From contig CP073214.1 of NCBI GenBank assembly GCA_020342235.1, positions 1,054,001 through 1,118,000 of the forward strand: DNA of 64,000 nucleotides. Reading direction: 5' to 3'. The stretch is from Saccharomycopsis phalli (taxonomy: Eukaryota; Ascomycota; Saccharomycetes; Ascoideales; Saccharomycopsidaceae). Made by a program: the position numbers and the translations under genes. Positions 1-7,331 of the stretch are shown here, in pieces (the stretch's first letter is position 1; each line of letters opens with the position of its first letter). The notes beneath the pieces are model-generated. The model made no database searches. It was given only the letters and a program-made list of their open reading frames with translations, and was not told the origin of the DNA.

Positions 1-132
1 GACACACATTCAACAGGGGACTCGCGAAGTCCTTCTTCAATGAAGAGTTTCCTTCAGCCTGCTAGTCCAAAGGGCGTGTTCTCGCCTTCATCCAATCCAT
101 TTGTTACTCCCGATATGCATAGAAGAAATTAA
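1..132 (+). CDS. C-terminal end of an unidentified protein (partial)
   Basis: Frame 1 is open from the first base of the window to a TAA at 130-132 and gives 43 residues. The peptide is rich in Ser and Pro with several S/T-P pairs (SRSPSS, SPKG, VFSPSSNP, VTPDM) and ends in MHRRN. Such a tail is common in phosphorylated cytosolic tails of fungal transporters and regulators, but it is too short to name. The start lies outside the window. It could be a chance open frame, but the low-complexity Ser/Pro composition and the AT-rich non-coding sequence that follows directly argue for a real gene end. Confidence 0.55.
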   Translation, partial: DTHSTGDSRSPSSMKSFLQPASPKGVFSPSSNPFVTPDMHRRN

Positions 133-439
133 CTAAATTGGCGGGCTTTTGTCCTTGCTTGTTGATTTCATATCGTTTATATATATATATTTTTTTGAGT
201 TGGTATAGTTGATAGATGCTGCTGTCATTGAATATTTTATATTGCCTCGATTGTTGCTATTTGACTCGCACTGTTTGCCGATCTTTGGTGGCTTGACATG
301 GACTCACGCGTTTTGTCGATCCCCGGTTGTTAGTATTTGACTCAACTTCTGCAGGACGTTAATGGTTTATTTATGTTATACATTTGTTTATGATATCATG
401 TATTAATGTTTCAAACTATGTAATTACTACTCATCCAAC
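133..439. other. Intergenic stretch between two convergent gene ends
   Basis: No gene is seen. There is a TA run with a T tract at about 178-196, suited to 3'-end formation. A 17-base imperfect direct repeat (TTGTTGCTATTTGACTC and TTGTTAGTATTTGACTC) lies at 251-267 and 327-343. Confidence 0.5.
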
Positions 440-1546
440 CTATTTCAAGAAATCTGGCAATTCTGGCTTGACATTGTCTTCCACCTGGACCTTGACACTG
501 AAGTCGTCCTGGTTGGCACAAGTTCTCAAGGCCTTCTCAGCATCCTCCAACTTGAAAGTGTGGGTAACCATTGCATCGACATCAATGACCTTGTTATTGA
601 TCAAGTTGATGACAGCTGGCCACGAGTCGTTGTATCTGTTGATAAACTTGACATCAATCTCGGCCAAGGACAAGTGCATAAATGGGAAGTTGTCCACAGT
701 GGCCTTTCCGACACCAATGACCAACAAAGTTCCGTTTCTTCGCACAACATAGGCTCCAGTGATGATACTTACACCAACACCAGTGCACTCGAGCACAGAC
801 ACTGGGGCCTCGTATTCGGTAGGGCCAAACAACTTTCTAATCTCGGTGGCCGACTCCTGTGGAGTGAGTTTAGGGTCGATCAAGTGGGTCTTGACTTCTG
901 GCACCAACTTCTTGGCAAATTCCAACTTCTTTGGGTCCAAGTCGGTGATGACAAGTGGAGAAGCACCACGGGCCTTGGACAAAACCAAAGTACTCAAGCC
1001 AATTGGTCCAGCACCACAGATCAATGCACCCTTACCTAACTGAATGTCGGACCGCTCAATTCCGTGGTAGGCAACCGAGACTGGCTCGACCAAAGCTCCC
1101 TGAGAGTAGGTCATGGTGTCTGGCATCTTGTGCACGAATCTGTAGTCGTGCACAATGTACCGTTGCATGGCACCTGGGTCTGGGTAGATACCAATGAATC
1201 TCACACTGTCACACAAGTTGTAGTTTCCGTTCTTACACAAGAAACATTCCAAACAAGGCATCTGTGGCTCAATGGCAACACGGTCACCGACCTTGATGCC
1301 CTTGACCTGAGACCCAATGGCCAAGACATCACCAGCACTTTCGTGTCCAATAACACCATTGTCTAAGAACTTCATCTCACCAATCTCTCCGTGCTTCCAG
1401 AAATGCAAGTCGGTACCACAGATACCAGTGCACCGTGGGTGGATCAAGACGTCAAACGGACCAGGCTTTTTGATCTCGTTCTCTTTCATCTCGAGAGTCT
1501 GGTGGTTGGTAATTTGAAGGGAAGGGTTGGAGCAGGCACAAGGCAT
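440..1546 (-). CDS. Zinc-dependent polyol dehydrogenase, L-arabinitol 4-dehydrogenase type
   Basis: Predicted cytosolic medium-chain dehydrogenase of 368 residues that oxidises a sugar alcohol with NAD+. Seen: catalytic zinc ligands C43 (TGICGTD), H68-E69 (GHES) and E154 (ALVEPVSV); four structural-zinc cysteines C98, C101, C104 and C112; a Rossmann motif GAGPIG at 178-183 followed by an acidic NAD-selecting stretch (VITDLDPKKL). The motifs WKHG, HGIERS and ASPLVITDLD resemble fungal L-arabinitol 4-dehydrogenases more than yeast xylitol dehydrogenases, which lack the structural cysteines. So a role in L-arabinose or other pentitol use is likely; sorbitol or xylitol dehydrogenase activity is possible. 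The frame is open to a TTG at 1552, but the first ATG is at 1546. A TATA element lies about 50 bases upstream. Confidence 0.85.
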   Translation of the reverse strand: MPCACSNPSLQITNHQTLEMKENEIKKPGPFDVLIHPRCTGICGTDLHFWKHGEIGEMKFLDNGVIGHESAGDVLAIGSQVKGIKVGDRVAIEPQMPCLECFLCKNGNYNLCDSVRFIGIYPDPGAMQRYIVHDYRFVHKMPDTMTYSQGALVEPVSVAYHGIERSDIQLGKGALICGAGPIGLSTLVLSKARGASPLVITDLDPKKLEFAKKLVPEVKTHLIDPKLTPQESATEIRKLFGPTEYEAPVSVLECTGVGVSIITGAYVVRRNGTLLVIGVGKATVDNFPFMHLSLAEIDVKFINRYNDSWPAVINLINNKVIDVDAMVTHTFKLEDAEKALRTCANQDDFSVKVQVEDNVKPELPDFLK

Positions 1547-2174
1547 TGTCAATTAACTGTTTGTTTTGATGATGGGAAACTGTGTAGAATGTGCCAGTTT
1601 ATATACTTGTTTCTTGGTGGAGTAGCCCTTCACCGTATGCCGGTGGCTGCACTCTTTGGTGGAAAGTGAGGACTGTATCTAGACAAATAAATGAACGTTG
1701 GGCACCGCTATTGGGCCCTGTCTTGTGGATATTTAAAATATTCCACCACTACAAATGTGTATTTCTGCTAATGTGCTCCAAATTCGCACTCGGATGCGGT
1801 GGTAGCTTGCTACACTTGCACATCCACCCAAAATGAAAAAGCTGGGGTAATGTCTCACCATGCGCCCTTGATGGAAAACCTGGAGTAATGACTGTCCCTC
1901 CACCCACCCTAAAAAATTTCGCGCAATTAACGTCTCACTTTCGGAAATCATCGGAATAATGCAAAATTTCATTATGCCCGGCATTCATTGACGCATCTGA
2001 GTTTAGTACACATCTCCATTAGTGCATTCCTACACGGTGTTAACATTGTTTGGAACAGCGCACACCTCCACCGAAATACTACACCCTTTCCAGCACAATA
2101 TACGATACTAACATAAATTCACGCTAATAGCACCATACGTCCTATACACTAGAAATTCAAATATACCAGCAAGA
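1547..2174. other. Promoter of the polyol dehydrogenase and 3' region of CPR1
   Basis: No gene is seen in these 628 bases. The half next to the dehydrogenase holds a TATA element (1598-1605) and C-rich or G-rich patches such as CATCCACCC near 1820 and CCACCCACCC near 1901, the kind of sequence bound by Mig1/Adr1-type zinc fingers. Two related stretches (CTGGGGTAATG near 1842 and CTGGAGTAATG near 1880) form a short imperfect repeat. Carbon-source control would fit the gene but is inference. Confidence 0.4.
1598..1605 (-). promoter_or_regulatory. TATA box of the polyol dehydrogenase gene
   Basis: The minus strand reads TATATAAA, about 50 bases upstream of the ATG at 1546. A strong TATA suits an inducible catabolic gene. 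Confidence 0.5.
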
Positions 2175-2707
2175 TTACAACTCACCGCTGTCAACGATAG
2201 AGATGGTACCTCTGGTTTGACCGGAACCGGAACCAAGAGCCTCAATCTTCTTGACAACATCAAGACCATCAACGACCTCGCCAAAGACAACGTGCTTACC
2301 ATCTAACCAAGAGCATGGAACGGTGGTAATGAAGAACTGGGATCCGTTGGTGTTCTTTCCGGCATTGGCCATGGACAAAAGCCCTGGGCGGTCATGCTTC
2401 TTAATAAAGTTCTCGTCCGCGAATTTCTCACCATAGATAGACTTTCCTCCGGTACCGTTACCGGCAGTGAAGTCACCACCTTGCAACATGAATTGAGGAA
2501 TGACTCTGTGGAAAACAGATCCCTTGTACCCGTATCCCTTCTCACCGGTGGCAAGAGCTCTAAAGTTCTCAGCAGTACGTGGAACTATGTCATTGTAGAG
2601 CTTGAAAGTAATTCTTCCAATTGGCTTGTCTAAAAATTAGTAATTGAATTGTCTCAATTGACCAGTAACTCACCATTAACAGCAGTGTCAAAGTAAACGG
2701 TAGACAT
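2175..2707 (-). CDS. CPR1: Cytosolic cyclophilin (peptidyl-prolyl cis-trans isomerase), one intron
   Basis: Cyclophilin A family enzyme that isomerises Xaa-Pro bonds and binds cyclosporin A. Exon 1 is 2674-2707 ([11 protein letters not shown] plus one base), exon 2 is 2175-2629; joined they give 162 residues, exactly the usual Cpr1 length. The family signature is complete: [18 protein letters not shown], the catalytic Arg in [15 protein letters not shown], then [11 protein letters not shown] and the cyclosporin-contacting Trp in [12 protein letters not shown]; it ends in DSGEL. There is no signal peptide or organelle signal, so cytosol/nucleus. Without splicing the first 12 codons are lost. 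The promoter carries an inverted pair of Reb1-type sites, fitting high constitutive expression. Confidence 0.96.
2630..2673 (-). other. Intron of CPR1 (44 bp)
   Basis: On the minus strand the intron begins GTGAGT, has the branch sequence TACTAAT, and ends TTTTTAG seven bases after the branch A. It interrupts codon 12 after its first base; removal joins VN-DKPIGRI in frame, as expected for cyclophilin. Confidence 0.93.
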
Positions 2708-2769
2708 TGTAGATGTGATTAATTTGGAGAAAAGCAACCTCGTGGTATCCCCCCGGGAGTTCACTTGTG

Positions 2770-2789
2770 TTACCCGGTATTCCGGGTAA
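2770..2789. promoter_or_regulatory. Inverted pair of Reb1-type sites between MRPL15 and CPR1
   Basis: TTACCCG (2770-2776) and CGGGTAA (2783-2789) form an inverted repeat with a 6-base spacer, 63-82 bases upstream of the CPR1 ATG. Both halves match the general regulatory factor Reb1 consensus. Assignment to Reb1 rests on the known motif. Confidence 0.5.
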
Positions 2790-2857
2790 ATGCACGGCGC
2801 CAGTGCTCGTAAACGCTACATTACGGTATGTACATGTTTATGATTATCTGGATACGA

Positions 2858-3610
2858 TCACTCTTCCCTGGCAGTTTGTAACTCGCTAAATTCCTTTGCC
2901 AATGCAATCAAGCCGTTCTTGCCCTCCAAAACTCCCGTCTGTATAAATTCTATTGTCTTTGCTTGCCCATAAGTCAAGTTGACCGCAGCTATAGCAGCAG
3001 TCATCACATCATATAATATCAAGTTCTCCCCATTCTGCAACGGATCCGTCAATGCCTCACTCCGCTTCTTCCAGAAAACATCCTTAACTATATCCTTTAT
3101 ATTCGCCCGGACATACTCCGCAACCACGGTTTTTTTGATCATTGTTCGGCCTAAAGCACTTCCCATGCAATCAAAGTTCAAATTCTCAACCAAAGGAGTC
3201 TTGGCTTCTTCCGTCAAGCCTGTTACCATGTAAATAGAGCTCACTTCTTTGAGCAAATGTGTTCCGAACACCGATAACTTCTCATTAAATGGCTTTTTCC
3301 CGTGTGCAAACGACTTGTGAGTAAGCACTTGCAATAACAACGGCTCCGGCACATCACCCACGCCATTCGCCTGCAAATAGTTCTTCAAGTTTTCCACAAG
3401 GCCGGTGGTCTTGGACTCGTCAAATTTCTTACCCGATGGTGCAGTTAAATAGTCCTCTGGGTTCCGGAGTAGCCCTCTCTTTCTGCTCCCACTCTGGTAC
3501 ACAATGGTACGAACCTGGTTTGTAATGAGCGGGGATCTGTGAACTGGCACGCGCTGAATCTGATTCAATATCCTCAACAGTTCGTACTGTGCCAATTTTA
3601 TCTTGTTCAT
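2858..3610 (-). CDS. MRPL15: Mitochondrial large-subunit ribosomal protein mL57 (Mrpl15)
   Basis: Component of the large mitochondrial ribosomal subunit with a catalytically dead RNase III-like fold. The ATG at 3610 gives 250 residues starting MNKIKLAQYELLRIL, an amphipathic Arg/Lys-rich presequence without acidic residues early on; the frame continues upstream only to a GTG. Family landmarks: ESKTTGLVENLKNYLQANG, LLQVLTHKSFAHGKKPFNEKL and LNFDCMGSALGRTM, which align with yeast Mrpl15; the last carries RNase III-like helices without the acidic catalytic cluster. It lies on the same strand between CPR1 and RLF2. Confidence 0.85.
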   Translation of the reverse strand: MNKIKLAQYELLRILNQIQRVPVHRSPLITNQVRTIVYQSGSRKRGLLRNPEDYLTAPSGKKFDESKTTGLVENLKNYLQANGVGDVPEPLLLQVLTHKSFAHGKKPFNEKLSVFGTHLLKEVSSIYMVTGLTEEAKTPLVENLNFDCMGSALGRTMIKKTVVAEYVRANIKDIVKDVFWKKRSEALTDPLQNGENLILYDVMTAAIAAVNLTYGQAKTIEFIQTGVLEGKNGLIALAKEFSELQTAREE

Positions 3611-3735
3611 TATTGTCAACTTTATTACGCTGACTTTTTTTCCACAATTTTTCAGTAGTATTACGTAAGTGCTGAGTTGTTTGTGCACGTGATTTACACT
3701 CTACTAACCAAGAATCATCCATTACTCAAAAAATA

Positions 3736-5358
3736 TTATAGTTCCACACTTTTTTTCATCACCCATTTCTTCTCGCTTTGCTTCGATCCCTGCTTCTCCG
3801 CAATGTGCTCTAGCGTATTCTTGATGATTAGCTTAGTGTAATTTGGAAATTTCTTCTTTAGTATATCCACCAACGTACTGAGGGTAAAGTCGTTGAATTC
3901 TAGCACCGTAGAGGCAAATAACTCTAGCTCCTGCTTTTTTGTTATTACTGCCTTGGGCTTCTTCCGCACTTGGAGTATTGTGTTTGTAGTTGATTCCACC
4001 TTGTTAGGCTTGATGGTTGTAACTAATTGAGAAGTAACCGGTTTTATTGACACTTCGTTTTTGCCCCAGTAATCGTTCATAGGGTCAATTGGAATCTGAA
4101 CATTTGGCATCAAGACCTGCAATTCCATGCCACAAAAGTCAGTCGAGCCAGGAAAATTCGTCTTGATTTCCGGCGTAAGTGTACCCATAAACAACTTTCT
4201 GTTGGTTTTGGTTCCATTTTCCTCTAAAAACCCTTCCAAATCTGAGCCCTCATCTTCCATGGTCTCCTCTTCCTCTTCTTCGTCTTCTATGTCGTCAATC
4301 TCTTCGCCTACGTCGTCTTCTGCATCCCAATCACTGTCATGATCGTAATCAACGTCGTCGATTTTCACCAATGGCGTCTGTACGGGTATTACAATACCCT
4401 TGGAGAACGTCCCGCAATACGCAGGCTTGACATTCTCGTAAAAGTGAATATATTGAAGCGGAATATTGTTCAAAGCCCTTATAATATCGTCCTCGTTTGA
4501 GGAATCTTGGTTAATCATATTCACCAAGTCTTTTGCCATTACCACATTTTTCGTTACTGGTTTGCAATTTCCACTCTTAAACCACAGCCTGACAGACTCA
4601 TCGCCACCATTATCAAAGCGATTCTTGGCTTGATTAAGTTCCTGGTTATTGAGCTTCCCATATAATGCCATACGGCAGTTCTGTTTCACATAAAACGGTA
4701 GAAATTTATCATCATAATCACTCTTTATCTGGCCTTCTACTTTGGTATTATCGCTCTTTTTGGCAGGACTCTTCTTTGCAACACTAAAGAACGACATAAT
4801 TTTGCTCTGCAGCGCCTCCTGTCGCTTCTTCTCTTCTTCCAATTTCATCTTCTTGAACTCCTTCTCTTCTTCAATCTTTCGCTTCTTCGACTCCTTCTCC
4901 TCTTCAATTTTCCGTCTCTTCATCTCTTTCTCCTCCTCGAGCTTTCGCTTCTTTACTTCCCGCTCTTGTTCCAATTTTCTCTTCTTCAGCTCTCTTTCTT
5001 GTTCTAATTTCCGCTTCTTTGCCTGTCTCTCTTCTTCAGCCTTCCTTCGTTTTGTCTCCTTCTCTTCCTCTAGTCGCTTCCGTTTGATCTCCTTTTCCTG
5101 CTCCTGTTTTAATTTTTTCTCTAACTTCAACTTTTCCTTTTCAATTTTCTGCTTCTCTCGTTGCAATTTCTCCATCTCCTTCTTAGCCTCCTTCTCGCGT
5201 TTCTCCATCTCCTTCTTGGCCTCTTTCTCCCGCTTTTCCATTTCCTTATTACTATTCTTTAATTCATTCATCTCTGAATCATAAGTCTCGGTGACTTCTA
5301 TGATCAGATCTTCACAGTTACTACTTATAGAATTGCTTTCTAAGATCGCGACACCCAT
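3736..5358 (-). CDS. RLF2: Chromatin assembly factor 1 large subunit (Cac1/Rlf2)
   Basis: Large subunit of CAF-1, which loads newly made H3-H4 onto DNA behind the replication fork through PCNA. 540 residues. Domains: a very long Lys/Glu/Arg (KER) stretch about 40-182, expected to be one continuous charged helix, with many ~10-residue repeats of the type EEEKExKKRKI; a PCNA-interacting motif QSKIMSFF at 184-191; the conserved FYENVKPAYCGTFSK block; an acidic ED region full of Asp/Glu; and a C-terminal winged-helix region (TLSTLVDILKKKFPNYTKLIIKNTLE), the DNA-binding end. It diverges from SLX4; the shared ~155-base spacer holds a CACGTG site. Confidence 0.9.
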   Translation of the reverse strand: MGVAILESNSISSNCEDLIIEVTETYDSEMNELKNSNKEMEKREKEAKKEMEKREKEAKKEMEKLQREKQKIEKEKLKLEKKLKQEQEKEIKRKRLEEEKETKRRKAEEERQAKKRKLEQERELKKRKLEQEREVKKRKLEEEKEMKRRKIEEEKESKKRKIEEEKEFKKMKLEEEKKRQEALQSKIMSFFSVAKKSPAKKSDNTKVEGQIKSDYDDKFLPFYVKQNCRMALYGKLNNQELNQAKNRFDNGGDESVRLWFKSGNCKPVTKNVVMAKDLVNMINQDSSNEDDIIRALNNIPLQYIHFYENVKPAYCGTFSKGIVIPVQTPLVKIDDVDYDHDSDWDAEDDVGEEIDDIEDEEEEEETMEDEGSDLEGFLEENGTKTNRKLFMGTLTPEIKTNFPGSTDFCGMELQVLMPNVQIPIDPMNDYWGKNEVSIKPVTSQLVTTIKPNKVESTTNTILQVRKKPKAVITKKQELELFASTVLEFNDFTLSTLVDILKKKFPNYTKLIIKNTLEHIAEKQGSKQSEKKWVMKKSVEL

Positions 5359-5401
5359 GATGAAATGATATTATCTGCTCAAGTTTTCGCGACGCGTCTT
5401 A

Positions 5402-5409
5402 TCACGTGA
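5402..5409. promoter_or_regulatory. CACGTG palindrome between RLF2 and SLX4
   Basis: TCACGTGA is a full 8-base palindrome of the Cbf1/bHLH type, 44 bases from the RLF2 ATG and about 105 from the SLX4 ATG, so it could serve both divergent genes. Confidence 0.4.
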
Positions 5410-5513
5410 ATATACATGCAGTGCTCGAGATGGAGGTGCTGCTTGGCAAACTAATACTCCCAGTTCGTTCCTGTTTTTGATGCAACTATATGCTATAGTA
5501 GAGGTACTTGATT

Positions 5514-6482
5514 ATGGAGAGTTTAAGAGATTTTAGTTATCAAAGTAATGATTCAGGATTTAGTTTGGAGAAGGGAAACATTAAGCACGGGGGTAAGAGA
5601 AAAAGAGAAGTTGAGGAGGCCAAGAAGAATAAATTCACTGGAAAACGGCAGTTGGACGCGAGTATTTTGGAGTTGTTGTCTGGCAAGAAACGTAAGGTAA
5701 ATGATATTCTAGATAATATTGAAAAGATCGAGTTGGAAAAGTGTGAGACAAGCGTATCTTCGGGTGATGTTGAAGATTCCAAGATGGTATACAGTAAAGA
5801 TGAGTGGTTTAATCTACTAAAGCTTATAAAAATCAATTTTCCCAAGTTGTCAAACCGAAGTAAAGTGACACTAAGCAAGATCAATCAGATTTATGATGAG
5901 GGATATCAGACACAGGCCCAGATGGAGGCAAGCAATTCGCTTGGAAGTCTTTTATGGAGCATGGCTAGTTCATTGCCAGAGACAAAATTGACGGAGGATG
6001 AGTTGAGGTGGTTATATAATGTGGAAAGCACCAGTACTGAGGATGAGAATATGGGTGATGTAAGTATTACCTTGGGCGAGAAAGGTGATCATGTGAGTCT
6101 GTACACGCTATCACAAATAATAGATAACGTCATAAAGGAGGATGTATATAAAGAAGGTGATGAAATTCACGGAAACGATATGAATGGCATTGAAAATATC
6201 GAAGTCGGCTATAGTAATTTGTCACAGGGATACAAGACACCTGAAAGAGAGCCTATTATTGAAATCCCACTGTCTTCGCCTAGGATGTCTCCCTTGAAGC
6301 TATCATTCTTGGAAAATAAAGTGCACGTAAAAGCGACAATGAGCTTCAAAGATCATGTGCTGGATAAGCTAAAGGGGAGTGAAGAGTCTATCAAGTCGAC
6401 AGCCGTCAATGATTTTGACTTGGAGATTCCGGATGACAATGTTAAGAAGTCCTCTAATGTCTTGGATGAAATAATGAATATA

Positions 6483-6524
<42 letters not shown>

Positions 6525-7328
6525 GTACAAGATGATACTGCGCCCTCGCTACCATTAGAACGAATAATTCCTCATCAAAGCTCTGGCAAGTTGACAAGTC
6601 AAGAGTTATTCAACTTCAGTGGTGTTTATTCCACTGCTAAAGAAGAGTTGGATACACACAAGGTGAGGAAGTATAAAATTGAGGGCTTCGTTGGTAAGTT
6701 AGGTAAGGTTGAAGATGTGGAAACTTCCATCAGGTATGAGAAGAAAAAGGTTAATGCGGAAGAGATTCCGGACTCAGAGGATGATGAAGAGGCGGATATT
6801 AGTATAATTGAGATTAGGAGGTTGGTCAAAGACAATATTGAAGAAGATTCGGTTGAACAAGTGCAAGTACCTCTGAGTATAACTGACGTTGAGTCTGATG
6901 ATGGGAATCTGCAACAGCTTACTAATCATAATACCAAAGAAGGTCCTGAGGATCTCCAATATTTCCTCAAACTTAGTGCTGCAGAAATTCGTTCACTGCT
7001 CAGAATGTGGGGCTTGCAAACTCGTCAGACAAAAGCAGAAATGGCAGAGATCCTTGTAAGCATCACAAAGGTTTGCGGGAAATCGTATAGCGAATTAATC
7101 AAAATCTCCAAGTCTGATATGGAGAATTTATTATTTAATGAAATCAACCTATTGGTTAAGAGTAACCTTGAAATTTATAGGCAAGTGTTGCACTATACGC
7201 CTTTAGATTTGAATAAAGTCAGAGAATACTTATGGCAAAACAAATTGCGGTTGGATAATGATTATATTAAGAACTGGTGCGATGACCAAGGAATTAGTTA
7301 CTCAAATAGGAGCAATTCTAAAAAATAG
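5514..7328 (+). CDS. SLX4: Structure-specific endonuclease scaffold subunit Slx4
   Basis: Scaffold of the Slx1-Slx4 nuclease, which cuts branched DNA; in S. cerevisiae Slx4 with Rtt107 also binds Dpb11 and dampens the Rad9 checkpoint. The ATG at 5514 gives 604 residues (the TTG two codons earlier is not needed). Most of the protein is low-complexity and acidic, with basic N-terminal patches (GKRKREVEEAKK, SGKKRKV), SP/TP sites (YKTPEREP, SSPRMSPL) and an Asp run. Family identity comes from the C-terminus: a SAP-like LSAAEIRSLLRMWGLQTRQTKAEM and the helical Slx1-binding domain ending YTPLDLNKVREYLW. It converges on RAD9 with 3 bp between stop codons. Confidence 0.85.
6483..6521 (+). repeat. 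GAT microsatellite coding for poly-Asp in SLX4
   Basis: Thirteen perfect GAT triplets in frame, encoding an uninterrupted Asp run. Perfect purity suggests recent slippage, so length is likely to vary between strains. Confidence 0.95.
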
Positions 7329-7331
7329 GCT

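Noticed and set aside
4742-5284. 180-codon Ser/Phe-rich frame opposite RLF2
   Set aside because: It is the antisense shadow of the Lys/Glu codons of the KER helix.
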